Source: Chrysoperla carnea (lineage: Eukaryota > Arthropoda > Insecta > Neuroptera > Chrysopidae). Taken from it: a stretch of DNA of 64,000 bases. Positions 25,491 through 38,906 of this stretch are shown here, one piece after another (position 1 is the stretch's first letter; the number at the start of each line of letters is the position of its first letter). The stretch covers positions 93,072,520 to 93,136,519 of the forward strand of contig NC_058339.1 of assembly GCF_905475395.1 (NCBI RefSeq), read 5' to 3'. A program made the position numbers and the translations under genes. A model generated the notes under the pieces. The model searched no databases, was not told the DNA's origin, and saw only the letters and a program-made list of their open reading frames with translations.

Positions 25491-27061
25491 TATGTTTTCA
25501 TAAATCTACTTCGAAGGCTTGTTCAAAAACGCACGAAAAAATTTTGTGATATAGTTTACGATTGTGGTTTCGCCGGTACATACTAGACTAAAACAGGTCA
25601 TTCATGATATCAATAAGTAACTACTTAAAAGTTTGTAAATAAGTTGTACGCTACGACCAAAACACTTCTGACTACGCATTATCTTTTTATTAAAAAAATT
25701 CACACATGAGAAATAAATTCTTATTTTTGTTTATTATGCTAATTCAAATTATTTAACCCTCAGTAGGTAGTGTGCACAATGATTTGTGACACAATTATAC
25801 AAGTTGTGTTTGTGAAAATTTGTGTTTAAAGAGAGCTGTAACTAACGTAGAGCTGTAACATACCTAAGTTTTTTCTTTGCACATAATTTTCGGCGAAACG
25901 ATAAATAGTTAATTACTTATCTAAACGCCTGCGAAATATTTTTCGACCACTAGAGGGCTTAATAAAATAATGAATTGAATTTTAATTGAAATAATTTGCA
26001 CTTTAGTAGGTCACATGACATGACAATATTGATTACTATTGGTCATACGATTTAAATATTGTTAACTGTTATTGATTACATTAAAGTTTATCAATATTCA
26101 GTCACATTCAATATTATATTTATCCAAAGAAGTCGATTTTCAAACAATTCTGTCTCGAGCAGAATTTGATGGACCACGTAAAGTCATTTTCTGAGATATT
26201 TACACAAATATATTATAAAAATTATCAATATGGTTTATTTCAAACTCACTGTAAGTTAGTAAAAACAATCTTTATGTAGTTGACACAATCACATATGGAC
26301 TAGACATTACAGCTATATGTTTGTAATAACCAAATCTTATATTTAAAGCAAACGTAAGTATTAAGTGCAAATTAAGTGCAATTTCCATCAAAAAGATGCA
26401 TGACTTTAAATCAATCTCTTTCATAGAAGTGATATCTTTGTTTATTTAACTTCAGTGATTTTGTATCAATGAATTCATATTTTAAATTCAATCCCATTGA
26501 ATCGTCATTATTTTAATTTTTTTCAGTGTATTCTCTTTTTCTTAACTATTATTAACATGCGTGCTATGCCTACAATAAAAATTTTTTTTTTTTAGCAGGT
26601 CAAACCTACAATCATTTCATTATTACGATCAGAATCTGTGAGACGTGCAGACGACATAAAATCAGTGTCAGCCAGATTAAAGTGATCTGAGTCCACACAT
26701 TGACTTGGCAGGCATCAGCATCATGAAGTAGTTGAAATAAAATAAAATATAAGTTTTTATATGAATGAACGTAAAAATATTATTACTCTCTTGACTGAAA
26801 CTGATTAGCAACCAAGAGGCGTTGCTGCATTCTATATTGCGTTGTACGTTGCGTTTGTAAGTCTACTTAGTTTATAAACTCGTAACGATTCATTCAATTC
26901 AAGCTGATGTGATCTTTACTTTGAATCACGTCCACAAAATTACTTAACATAAGTATGTTTATAATACAGAATGATTCAAAAGTCAGTTCATCATACGATT
27001 AAATTCATATTTATCGAAATGATATGCTTTCGATTAGGAATGATATTTTAAAATCTTTTAT
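25491..27061. other. AT-rich intergenic DNA
   Basis: No exon recognised. The patch 26600-26730 is GC-richer and begins after a TTTTTTTTAGCAG acceptor-like sequence, but I see no extended open frame or donor to support an exon. Confidence 0.4.
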
Positions 27062-27290
27062 TAGCCGTGGAGTCCGTGACAGTAAAACTACACTTACAAT
27101 TATTTCGAAATTTTGGTCAAGTTTTGAGTTGTCACATCGAGATATTTCGAAAGTACAACTCAAAACGAACAAATTTAAAAAAAAAGGATTTCCGCGACAA
27201 GGTTATTGGCTTTATGTATTAAAAATCGGTGAGACACACCAAAAACTTTTCTGAAAATAAATAAAATTTGCAATAAATGGCTAATGATAT
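27062..27290 (+). repeat. dispersed repeat F, diverged copy
   Basis: Begins GTGGAGTCCGTGACAGTAAA and keeps the ATTTCGAAATTT and TTTGCAATAAA words of the family. The inverted right terminus is missing. The open frame at 27024-27254 lies in this repeat and is not a gene. Confidence 0.5.
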
Positions 27291-28155
27291 GGTTTACAAA
27301 CGGTGGACTATTTTATTCTTAAATCCTATTGTCAATAGAATTTCGAATCACCTGTTTAATACAAAATCACTTGACTCTTCTTACAATCAAGAGAGATTGA
27401 GAGAGAGATACAAGTGTGTAAGTAAGTGCGTTTATTAATGATTCGACCTAAGTCTATATTATCATTGATAAGTCCGTCTAGATAGATGATTCTAACTGAT
27501 GGACACACAGACAGTTTTTAATATTCTTTAATTTCTTCCATTCACAGATTCTTTAACTATACATATAGTAACCAGTTTTATAAAACAGCAAAGCTACATA
27601 AATTATTGTATTTTACAGATTCAAAGCGTTCCAAATTACAGCAAAAAATGGAGAAATGCTTTGTCTTTTATAAATTGACTAGCTGTACACCCTCCCCCAC
27701 CCTAACACTCTTCTGTGGGACATTGTGACTGCATGGACTTTTTGAATACAAACGTTAAAATTATTTGGAACATTGATAATGTTGTCGCTCCGTTTCGAGT
27801 TGTTCCAACCTCCAACGTGTGTACTTGTCACTGTCGATGAGCTATTTTAGTTTTTTTTTCTGCTACATATGTTGTGTCATGTCATGTTGTCGTCTGTCCC
27901 GTCTAAGAAAATTTTTATTGGCATCAATTCAACTAGTACGGTAGCTAAAGTGTACATTGATTGATTTTTTCTTACTTTAGATTATGGGTTGAAATTATTA
28001 GTACCTTATATTCAACTTTGGTGGTAAATTCTGTCATAACTTCATGAATGTAGACGGAAATCTTATGGAAAAATAAGGGAAATCAGCTCAAGCGTGATGC
28101 CAAGCCATTGCATGGCGTAGGTACTAAATATCAAAATATTTATATCTAAAATATT

Positions 28156-28797
28156 TATTAAGGATGTATGAGCAAGACAACAATGTTTGATTTAAAGGCT
28201 CAAAATTTGTTTGTAGGTAGTCTTTTACTCAAAGAATATGTGGTTAAAATTTCAGCTTAGGTATCCGTGCAAATTTTTAAGAAAAAAGTAATTAAAAATC
28301 GATATAAAATACATTGGCTCTTATGGAGGAATCTCAAAAAACGACATATTTTGGAAGTTTTTGATAATTTTCATTTGGAATGAATGAAAACAAATTTAAA
28401 AAAAACTTTTTAATAGAAAGTAAACAGATTAGCAATGAATTAGAAAAGAAAAAAACTAAGTGTCACCGTCCATATAAGGGATGTAAAAGCAGGGTAGATT
28501 AAGGGTTGAAATTATTTTTATCTTATTTTCAACTTTGATGATGAATTTTGTTATAACTTCATGAATGTAGACGAAAAATAAGAATACAATTTTTCGATAT
28601 GTGTCTTGGTTTTCGAAATATCGAAAGCTGAATAATTAAACAAATTTTCAATTTTCGATATTTTGAAAATTACGCCAGGTATTGAAAAATTGTATTCTTA
28701 CTTTTCGTCTTATATCGTCAAGTAATAAATTTATCATCAAAATTGAAAATATCTATTTTTAAATTTGTGCCCCACTACCATGCTCATACATCCTTAA
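28156..28797 (-). mobile_element. TTAAGGATGTATGAGCA element, full copy
   Basis: Both ends carry TTAAGGATGTATGAGCA in inverted orientation (28156-28172 and 28781-28797), 642 bases in total. The interior is non-coding with a pair of opposed TTTTCGATAT-type blocks. It is nearly the same sequence as 38907-39551, which lies in the opposite orientation. TTAA at both outer edges in every complete copy fits either a TTAA target duplication (piggyBac-like) or termini that include it. A related scrap lies just outside at about 27985-28065. Confidence 0.8.
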
Positions 28798-30045
28798 CTA
28801 TTTGACTAGACTACTGTGTATTGTGTACACACATATTCATAAAAACTTGATACATTTGTACACACACTTACACACATGTGTGTAAAAGTATTTAATGATT
28901 TAATTGACTAATAGGAAAATGTTATAACTCATTAAGTTTTTACTACGAAACAATTAACTTGCCTTGAATATAATTAATGGCTACTACTTAACTTTTAACT
29001 GAACTGACTTATATATATATTTAAGTCAAACATTACATTTTTATTTTAAATAGTTCATATTCTTTCTTTTTAATTCTGTTTCTTGGAAAATGTTTATGTC
29101 CTCAATATTTTGTAAACTTGTGTTTGTGTAAATATGTACAGTACAACCTGTACTACATCAATCTTTTATTCAAGGAATTTTAAACATTTCCTGTTAAAAA
29201 AGATTCAGATCTTATCAAATATTCTAGGAAAGTTTTATAGTTTTAAAAGATTCACTTTATCAGATGGTTTTACCATTAAATGTATCGAAACATGAGCAAC
29301 AGTTAGCATGGGCGCAGTATAAATCCGGACGCCAGTGTCTGTGAAATCCCAAAATTTACCTCTAGATCATCGCCTGTTTTCAGATAAATTATGGTTAAAT
29401 AAGGCTAATTTTAAAATAAAGATAACTTTTGCATTTTTTCTCCTATATTTTTACTTGGACAAATACCTAGAATTCATACTTTTCCTATTCCATAAATAAA
29501 CTCCCCTCCCCTATTTTCCATCGATTGGCGACGCCCTTGCCTTTGCGACATTTTCAATGTATTTTGAAACTATACTGTAGAGTTGAACTTATTTACTAAT
29601 AAAAGTGACGCCTAAGTTTTTGTACCATACAGTATTGTAAATAACGCCATAGTTATGAATTTTATCAGTCCATATACCATACCAGCATTGTAATAAACGC
29701 CATACATTTGAATTAAAGAGAGAATTGAAAATTGCCATACATTTGTTTACCATGAATTACCAACCTATTTTGTGTCATAGCTTCCAGTGTAATTAAATTT
29801 TATTAGAAGGTTTCACTGTAGTATATTATGTTAATATATTAAGAGAAATAAATAATTTTTTGGTGAATATTTTTTATAAAATTTATGCTGAATTAATAAA
29901 CATTTTTATTATGTTTTGACTAACTTAATAAATGTGAGATGTTTTAATATTAATTTTAACATATGTGATGTAAGTCTGTCTGTGTACTGCTGCCTGCCAT
30001 TTTAGACTTTAAAGTCAACAGTTTTTTTTTTTTTTTTTTTGTTTG
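28798..30045. other. AT-rich intergenic DNA
   Basis: No exon recognised. A GC-richer patch at 29300-29350 and another at 29505-29555 have no extended frame. Confidence 0.4.
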
Positions 30046-30092
30046 TTTTTACTTAGAAAATAAAATATTAAATTTTATTTTCTAAGTAAAAA
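30046..30092. repeat. perfect 21-bp hairpin with 5-base loop
   Basis: Arms 30046-30066 and 30072-30092 are exact reverse complements, with the core word ACTTAGAAAATAAAAT. A poly-T run directly precedes the left arm. No gene is adjacent. Confidence 0.7.
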
Positions 30093-32179
30093 GATTTCAT
30101 TTCATAATGCAATCATATTTAAAAAATTACGTTTTAAAAATATTTTATTTAGAATTTTAAGTTCAGCATACTCAGCATAAAAATCACATGACGTATTATT
30201 GATGAATATTAGCTTTTATTTCAAGGTCATCAAATTTTTATCAAAAATTTTATTACTTTTTATATACTTCATTAAATATCAATTATTTTTTAAAATTAAT
30301 ATTCATAATATTTTTATTACAAAATATATATCGGTTTTCTAAAATATTACGCATTTGGGTAAAAAATTATTTTAAACTTTTTTAATTTTTGAGCTGTTAT
30401 AATTCTTATATATAGATCTGGAAATAGTTTTTCTAAAGTATAAATTCAAATGGCAGTAACGTCAACACTTCGTTTTCGTTACGTTAACGTTAATTATAAC
30501 GCATATTTCCATAGAAACCGATTGACTTACAGCCTCAACGGTTGTAAATACGTCACTACTGTTTTTTTTTATTCAAAAATATAACTATTTTTTATTAAAA
30601 ATTAATACAAAAAATGAAATTATTAATTTTTTTTTTAAATTATCTAAATATACTTTAGATGAATTATTCTTTCATTTATTTATGAATTTGTAGCAAAAAA
30701 AAAGCAAGTTTCCTATTAGTCCGGCTGGGTATTGCAACCAAACTGTTCAGCTTTATTCTAATTAGTATTGATTCTTTAGAGCAATCTCGCATAGTCTGTC
30801 TATTGCATGTTGCAGTTGTATAGATAAATAAACTATTGAATATAAAATAAGGAAATAAAATTGATAAAATAATAAAATTCCAATGTCATGCAACCATTTT
30901 AAAATAATTACAATAATTATTGATAATAACGTAAATACGTCTTCCTACATTGATCGTTGTTGTTTCACGTTTAAAAAATAAAGTTGTAAGTAACTAAAAC
31001 GTGATCGTCTTAAAACATTTAATTGATTCAGATAAAATTCATTCATTAATTCATTCATTCATAAATTTATTTAAAACGGTATTCACTGTTCTCATGGCTG
31101 CTATCAGAAACTTATCAACTTTTAAATATTTGCTTGGTTAAAGATTCTATTTGCTTGGTTTTTGATAACAAAGGATATATATGATTTTATATCAAATTAT
31201 ATAAAATAATATTTATATTTGTATATAGGGTGTCCCTTGACTCGATGAACATAGCTTAAGAGCGTATTCTTCAGACAATTTTAAGGCGAAAGTGTCTTTG
31301 AAACTTTTGTCCAAAAATCAATAGTTAAGGAGTTATGTAAACTATTCATAAACAATAAAGTAAAGTGTCTTCATATTAAACGCATTCGCTCCGTGCGTGA
31401 GTTTCGTTTCCATGGTAACGATACACTACTTTACTTATAGAATTGTATGGATGCATATATAATTGTATGGATTGCTTTTAAGACTTACATTTAAAATTTA
31501 ATATTATTGTCTCACAAATTTAAATAAATAATTATGATAATTTACATTTGAAAAATAATATTTGTTCAATTTCATTTCTTATTTTCACAATTTTTAATGC
31601 ATTAAGTTTAATTAATTCGTGTTTTTCAATAATTTTAATTTGACATTTCTATAACATTAACATGTAAAGAATTGCAAATTAGTCATAACAGCCCCCTTTA
31701 ACTCCAAAATTTTTCACTGGAAGCGCTGGCATTGATTTTATTGTCCCTACCATGACTACGCACACAACGAATAGATATCGTGTTCGTTCAACCTTAATTA
31801 ATGATGATATATATGATGTGTATATAGTTAAATAAATGAATAAAATTGCATCAGATCCATTTTAATAGTATCGATCGCATCTACGTTCATTCAAGTTGAT
31901 TGATAGATTCATCTTACAATAATTACTATAATTATTGTATGTTCTTGAATGTAATTATTAAATTATACATACATTTTAAATATCTTTACATAGAATAGAT
32001 ATTTACATATCTGTATCTAGATCTGTATCTGATGCAATCTAAATTATTTATTGATGATACAAAAAAAAAATGTATAAAGAATATATAGCTTAGTAGTAGT
32101 TGTTAGTTATTAGAATCATGAATTAACAAATTCCTTGAATACCATCAATATTTACGGTAGTACGAGCACCATAGAAAAT
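30093..32179. other. AT-rich intergenic DNA
   Basis: Nothing coding was seen. CGTTACGTTAACGTTAA near 30477-30493 is a palindromic low-complexity word. A TTTCCAT-GGTAACG word occurs near 31408. Confidence 0.4.
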
Positions 32180-32400
32180 TTTAGATTTAGGGTTAAAATT
32201 ATTTGTATCTTATTTTCAACTTTGGTGATGAATTTTTAATGAATGTAGGCGAAAAATAAATATAATTTCTTTCGATATGCCTTGGTTTTCGAAAGATCAA
32301 AAGCTAAATAAAAATATTTTCAATTTTCAATACCTTGAAAATTACTGCAGATATCCAATAATTTTATTCTCTCTTCGTCTTCGTCTTTTATTGTCAAGTT
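32180..32400 (-). mobile_element. internal remnant of the TTAAGGATG element
   Basis: Shares the order TTATTTTCAACTTTGGTGAT, then AATGTAGNCGAAAAATAA, TCGATATGYCTTGGTTTTCG and a GACGAAGACG-like block with the interior of 28156-28797. Both ends are lost. It abuts a Helitron-like fragment at 32430. Confidence 0.6.
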
Positions 32401-32429
32401 TTAACATAATTCATCAGCAATATTTTAAC

Positions 32430-32693
32430 AGATGTCTATGAATTGTATTTTTACCATTTTTACAATTTTACCTTTACTATTTTTACAGGAATCTTTAATT
32501 TATTGTTCAAAATGACGAAGTGAAATGTCAAAATTTTTTAAATTTTTATATAAATTATAGCTCATGTGTTACTCTGATATATAAGCTATAATGTTGTTAA
32601 ATTTCATTCAAATCCATGCAGTAATTTTGCTTTAAAGCGTCACAAGGAAACAAACCAACAATTTTACTTTCACATTTATAATATAAAAAGGGA
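32430..32693 (-). mobile_element. Helitron-like family 2, 5' part
   Basis: Read on the minus strand it starts A|TCCC, then ATTATAAATGTGAAAGTAA, TTTGAATGAAATT, and ATCAGAGTAACACATGAGC. It matches the first 250 bases of 57380-57839. The 3' end is missing. Confidence 0.6.
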
Positions 32694-34392
32694 TAAGGAT
32701 TGAAACCACCCCTTAAAATAAATAATTATTAGGTTCAAAGGTTTTTCTAAACAATAAATCCACAAGTTTGCATGTGAATTTAGTCACGTAGGCATTACAC
32801 TGGTATATCGATGATATATTTAAATATATTTATACTTACTTTAGCTTGAATTATGTATTATCATTGATACATTTTAAATTTTTATTAAAAACAACAAATT
32901 ACTTGATGAAAATAACATTCTAGATTTACCTACTTCTTCTATTATCGATTTAGAAAAATCGATCAAGTGCGAATCGAACGGACAGCGTAGTCTAAGTAAC
33001 AGGGTTCCGTTGCTTAATCTTTGGGTACGGAACCCTGAAACAAAATATATAGAAAATTATTATAGGGTATTTCAAAAAAAAAACCGTTTTTCAAGTGTTC
33101 TTAACAAGATTTTCTCACTCAAATACAAGTCACAAACTACTAGTCAATTGATATCTTAAAAATTTAAATACGCTCGCTATACAAATAAAATTTATAAATT
33201 GATCACAGGCCGGAGTGAGCAGACACACACACACACACACACACACATATGGGATACGGATGTCTGACTGAACTCAAAGGAAATGTAATTTACGAGCAAC
33301 AAAAATCGTAAAAGTGTAATAAACCGTTTTTTTTTTAATGTTTTAGCATTTAGCGTCTGATTCTGTTTATACCAGTTAGTTAGTTATGTGCTGCAGTTAA
33401 ATAAGTTAAGTTGATTTGACTTAAGTTCGCACAGGTTTTAAGTCAATAAAATACAAGTATAGTACTGGATTCGGATTTTATGATTGTAATAATTTTTATA
33501 AGTTTATTAGCACAGAATATAATTTTTAGCGAATTGCCCGAAGGAAATGCGAGCTATTGCTTTTGTACGGATGATGAAATTTTCGAAAAAATTTCTTCAA
33601 ATGTTCATCGATCCTATCTAATAGATGTTAAAAATGACCATTGTTAAAATTTGTATATATAACATGTATGTGTATACATATTACCCTCTGTAGCGGTCGC
33701 AATTTAAGTCCGATTTAAATAAAATTTGGTATCAATAAAGGTTTTGGTATTTGAAAGGTCAAGTTCGTTAATGAGAAAATCGAAAGATAAATACAAGGGG
33801 TAGGAGGGTGCGCAAAGTACAAAATATTGATTTTTTCCAAAATAAAAAATAAATTTTTGTATTTTTTGATCAGTTTTAAGCAAGTAGTCTTGTGATTTTT
33901 TCTCTAGACACTTAATTTTCCAAATAACAATTCTTGAATAATAATAAATGCAATATTCGATTTTAAGAAAAATGTGTTATTTGTTGTTCCATCTCTGAGG
34001 GAATTCGCTTAGGTAACGCAGCTCCTGCGCTACGAATTTTTTTTTTATTCATTACTTAACTAACTCATTTACTTATGTTATAACGTAATATAATTAGGTA
34101 TTATTGTGGGAAGTACAATACCAATACCACACCAATAAGTATATAAACTTACAGGGTGGACCGACCATATTAATCTATTATGGTTAATAAATCGTAGTTA
34201 ACAGTTACATTAATAATCAATAAATATGCAAGGTGAGAGATTGCACTTTAAATAAGCCTTTGCCCGATTATTTAAATAAATAAATGACTTAAGATTTCTC
34301 CAAAACTAGTTGATGAAAATTACAAAAAAAAAAAAAAAAGTTAAAGCTTATTAAATTATTGAAAACAAAAAAATCGCGTTCTGCGCGAATAA
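32694..34392. other. AT-rich DNA with a GGGTTCCGT-type repeat scrap
   Basis: About 32955-33050 holds GATCAAGTGCGAATCGAACG and, on the minus strand, CAGGGTTCCGTACCC followed by ACTTAGACTACGCTGTCCG. This combination is seen in dispersed insect repeats. An (AC)n microsatellite runs 33223-33247. No exon found. Confidence 0.45.
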
Positions 34393-34480
34393 TTAAGGAT
34401 GTATGAGCACGGTAGTGAGGACACAAATTTATAAATAAAATTTATTTCAAATTTTGATGTTATAACTTTTCTTTTTCCAG
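34393..34480 (+). mobile_element. TTAAGGATG element, left end only
   Basis: Starts TTAAGGATGTATGAGCACGG and follows the family for about 80 bases, then diverges near the TATAACTTTTC word. Confidence 0.6.
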
Positions 34481-35039
34481 AAAAAAATCAAATTCTCAAA
34501 CATCCTGTATATTATAAATATGAAATTAGCTTTCTGTTATAAGTAAGTATCTACCTATATATAATAAAATAAAATTTACATTTGCAAAACAAATAAACAT
34601 TAAAATCTTTTATTTATTATAATTTTTAATAATAAATATTTTATATATTTTATGTTTTTTAATAAAATTTCATTTAAATTCATACAAAATGTAGTAAGAA
34701 CAACCTCTAGCAGTTATGTTACAACTTTAATGAGTTTAAAACCGATTCATTCATAATTGAGGTTCTTTTGGCGGTATCACATACAAATTTTTTTTATAAA
34801 ACTGGAACTCACATTACAGGTTAACAAAAAACTTGTTTGAATATAAACACACCTGAATCTTATAGATTTCAGAAAATTATTGATCTGGCTTAGTAGGGTT
34901 TTTTTGAAATTTGAAATGCACTAGCTAATTAAAAATTTTCAATTCATTTTGTTCAATTTTTGACCTAATTTCCTAGATCAATTTTTTTGTATTATATAAA
35001 TACATATTTCGACTACTAAGTATCCATCATCAGTATGAA
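34481..35039. other. AT-rich intergenic DNA
   Basis: No feature recognised. Confidence 0.4.
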
Positions 35040-35240
35040 TTAGACAATCGTCCGGGTGTCCCACGACACTTCTCGATTTTTTTTTGCTTACTTTTGTGCT
35101 GAGAGAAATTCTTAAAGGTTCTAAGGGTCTTCTATGAAGATAGAAGAAGTTTCTACCACACATAACATTTGAAAAAAAGTTTTTTTTAAAATTAAGCGTG
35201 AGCAAAATACTCATAACGCGAGTGATGACGGGTTTAAACT
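35040..35240 (+). repeat. repeat J, second copy
   Basis: Starts near CCGGGTGTCCCACGACAC and ends ATAACGCGAGTGATGACGGG, matching the right half of 12885-13340 (shared GAGAGAAATT and AAAATNYTCATAACGCGAGTG). The 78-codon minus-strand open frame here is repeat-derived. Confidence 0.5.
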
Positions 35241-35854
35241 ATATTACTTGTAAAAATAGTTCGCATTCACAGGTATATCTACCAAATTAATCTAATTAAG
35301 CAGGTGGTTAACACCTGCAATTATTAAATAATTCATATTTTTATTCATATAATTATTATTAGCATGCATTTTAAACATTATAGGTATGCGTTAATTAAGT
35401 ACTAGAGCTATTACTTAGATTAGATCAGACGTGAAGTGATTGGTTTAGATTTCAGCCTCTAAATCAGAATCAAACAGGTAGGTGAATGAACCCACTAGTT
35501 AATAGTTAAAGTATAGCTTAGCTCAGATCTCATTCAATAGGTATAGATTGTTTTTGTTAGTTAATAACTAGGTAGCTATAAATTAAATGTAGCTATGCGT
35601 ACCTGCAATTAAATATGTAAATTTTATAATTTTATTACCTGTTTATTGATTCATCATATTAAAGAGACCGCAATGGGTTTATAAATCATTATTATAGATA
35701 GATATTTTCAACGAAATCCGTTAAAAAATCAATGGTATACTTGCTAGTTTATATTAAATGTGACTGAATTAATTTTTGAGATATTTGCTCAATTATAGAA
35801 CATTAAACACAGTACATGGATGAGTATGAGTATGAGTATGGAGGTTAGCGGACC

Positions 35855-36250
35855 ATGCTCGAGCATCGGGCCTCGAAGCAATGGTTCAGAGCACTTAGCC
35901 AAATAGACCCTTGTACTCTATCCTCGCTACGCTTTTCAATGGCTATTATAACCTACCGATGTACTGAAACCCAGGATCTGCCTAGCGCTGTGTTTCCTAA
36001 TTTCTTCTGGTTCGACTATGGCCGGACCAAACCATTTCCTTCGCTGCTGTATGAGCGCCGAGCAGTAACAGAGAAAGTGAATCGAATTTCCGCATCTGTC
36101 ACACGCGGGTGATTGTCTTTTTCCAATCTGATGTTGGAACTTGTTCAGGTTATCATGCCTTGTGAGTAACTCTACGTTGACTCTAATATCAGCTCTGTTT
36201 AGTTTCAAGATCTCCTCGGCTCTGTTACCGAGCGAGTTCCCTTCACCCAA
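35855..36250 (-). pseudogene. non-LTR retrotransposon RNase H tail
   Basis: The minus-strand frame encodes ILKLNRADIRVNVELLTRH, then IGKRQSPACDRCGN and HFLCYCSALIQQRRKWFG, then VEPEEIRKHSARQILGF and a stop (about 35936). This is the C-terminal layout of I/Jockey/R1-type ORF2: LLTGH-like motif, C-x2-C, H-x3-C-x-C, and the EPEE...LL-F-x2-T-G/Y end. The downstream minus sequence resembles a retroelement 3' UTR. Upstream of 36250 the frame continues without recognisable domain content, so the element is 5'-truncated. It belongs to a different family from the 6 kb fragment. Confidence 0.8.
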
Positions 36251-37966
36251 CAGGCTTTTAAACAGTACATGGATACATTCAACAAAATGATTTATTAAAT
36301 AGAATTGATTGATTGAATTTAAATAAGTATTCAGCTTTAGGCCACCACTATTAGGTGTACGTAATACGTGACAAAATGAATGTATAGATTTATCATTGAA
36401 ATGCTTGTATCTTTTTTTTGTATTTCCTAGAAAACGGAATTGAACCATTAGTTGTAAGTAAAGAAATACATATAATGACCGTAAGCGATTTGAGTTTTAC
36501 CCAGCACAGAAAATCACCTGGAGTTTAATGGAATGGAACTTTTTGAATTAATTATTATAAATTCACTAGTGGAAAAATGAACCTAAGTATATGGACATGG
36601 ATGATTTTCATGTGATGATTCCAGGAAAAAGTGAATTAATGGAAACAAAAATATTACTGTCTTTGATGGATAAAAATATTTTAGTATGGTGCCAACAAAA
36701 TGACGTAAAGTAAAACGTATTTTGGGTCAACGATAACGTCACATGGATGATTGATAATATAGATATCGCTCTTCAATCATCAATACTCTAAACTATAGTC
36801 GTTTCTGTTCATCGAATGATGGATCTTCGATGAACTCAAAATTCAATAAAACTACAAGATTGTCTAAATATTTTAGATAGTTTTTTATCACACTCTGTAG
36901 ATTTTTTGATATAGAAATATCTAATTAATTAAAAGGTCGATGTTATATAATAAAGTATACCTTAAAAACAGTTTAATTAATATACGATTTATATGATTGA
37001 AGCGCAAACTTCAACAGATGAAATCTTTAAATTTAATACCGCAAGGAATATTTAAACATTTACCTGCTTATAAAGGGCATTACTGAGAATGCGTAATTTT
37101 TTTGGCAACATCCTTAATGATATGAATTTGTTAATTATTGATTGAGATAAAGAAGAACGAATATTTAAGGAAAAATACTATAAAAAAAATATCTGTTACA
37201 AGAAATTTTTGATAATTATTATTAAACAAATTATGAATAATGATCGTATGGAAAAGACCATGCACGTTATACTTTATAGTTGAATGAGTTAAATTAACAA
37301 AATCGCCATGAACGAGATCTTTTTTTTTTATTCTTATCTTGTGTTGTCTTTCAAAAGACTTCAATCAAATGAAATATTGTGGAAAATTACTTGAAAAAAA
37401 TAAATTTGTAAAATAATTTAACTCATACTCAAAGTAATATAATTATATATTTATTTTATTATATGTGTTGAATATTATTTAATCTTTTATACATATCAGA
37501 TAAATTATTATAAGTAAAGGCTGCTTCACACTCATTAGTAGAATTGTTTTATTAGTGCAATAGCTAGTTACTTGATTTGTGCATTTCCTCTTCAAGAAAA
37601 TTTACGTACATATAGATTTTGTACCAATAACATGATCTGTTATGGTTAATAGCTCGTTTTGTGAATTAACTAATCAAAAAAATAACTTAAACAAAAGTTT
37701 CAGTTTCGAGTTTAATGGGGGGACATTATACTTTACACCTTTTGGTTAAACTATTTTTCTTTCGATCAAATGCAATAATTATGATGTCAGAACATGATAT
37801 CCCTTATCAAACTCTACAACTTTTGTTTAAGATATTTTTTGATTGTATATCTACAAAACAAACTATATTACCCTTAATAGATTAAAATGGTCCACGGTTT
37901 TTTCTCTTTCAATAAAAAAAATAGCCAATTGTCAACTAGCTCTTAAAAAGTTGACTTGTGTTAAAT
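36251..37966. other. AT-rich intergenic DNA
   Basis: No exon or named repeat recognised. Confidence 0.4.
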
Positions 37967-38042
37967 ATGGTGGAAGTGCAAATAAATATAGTGTACATAG
38001 TATTAACTGATATATACCATGATTTATTTGCACTTCCACCAT
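37967..38042. repeat. perfect 21-bp hairpin with 34-base loop
   Basis: Arms 37967-37987 and 38022-38042 are exact reverse complements (ATGGTGGAAGTGCAAATAAA plus one base). The total is 76 bases, a size compatible with a miRNA-like precursor or a tiny foldback element. The arms are richer in G and C than the surroundings, so the match is unlikely to be compositional. Confidence 0.7.
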
Positions 38043-38375
38043 TTTATTTTGATTTATCCACATTTTTAGTTTATTTATTTTCAATTTTTATTATATTGAT
38101 CGTGTGAAGATTATAAGGGTGATTCCAAATGTGTGACTGACACTACATTTCCACCCAAAATGCGTTTTATTTTTCGTCGTATTATAAATACTATTATGTC
38201 AACGGTTTTAGTTTTATGGTTGATTCCACATTTATCCTTCTGCAGGAAAAAATGTGCTTCTGTTTATTTAACAAAATATGAATGTGACCGACACTACATA
38301 CAAAAAGAAGTCACGATCGAGAGTGTTTTTAAATTTCGAATATCTTCCTGATTTTAAATTGTATCTCGGGTCAAA

Positions 38376-38532
38376 TTACCAAACATGTTAGTTTTTACCA
38401 ATGCTCTAGAAATTTTGATTTTTTTTCTTCACTTTTCTGTGAAATTTGTTGTTTTTTGTTTTTAGCCACGAGTATAGAGTACCCACGAGTTACGGAAACA
38501 ACGAGGATGGAATTCCGCATGGCTCGAGATAG
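38376..38532 (+). mobile_element. Helitron-like family 1, 3' part
   Basis: Runs from AACATGTTAGTTTTTACCAA through CTGTGAAATTTGTTGTTTTT and GAGTTACGGAAACAACGAGG to GGAATTCCGCATGGCTCGAG, ending ATAG|T. It lacks the 5' portion. Confidence 0.6.
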
Positions 38533-38906
38533 TATTCATATAATACTTTTATTGGCAATAAAAAAAATTTATTTAAATGAATAATGTGATCGATTTTTTA
38601 ATCTATATAATAGTAATTAATATCTATATGTTATAGTTAATGTGGATCAGGCATAACATTAAAGAATACATGTCTTATTTAAATATTGAGTGTGAAATTT
38701 GATTGTATATCTCAGCTCTGGTTGATACTTAATGTAATGAATATGAACTAAGTTAAAGGATAGTGTAATTAGCTTGTTACATTATTACTTACATTACTTT
38801 ACTTTACACAGCACACAGGTGTTCGTTCAATTTTAATATTATTATTCAGATTTTACAAAACTAACTTACTTTAAGTCATTACTTATTTACCGACTGACTG
38901 ACTGAC

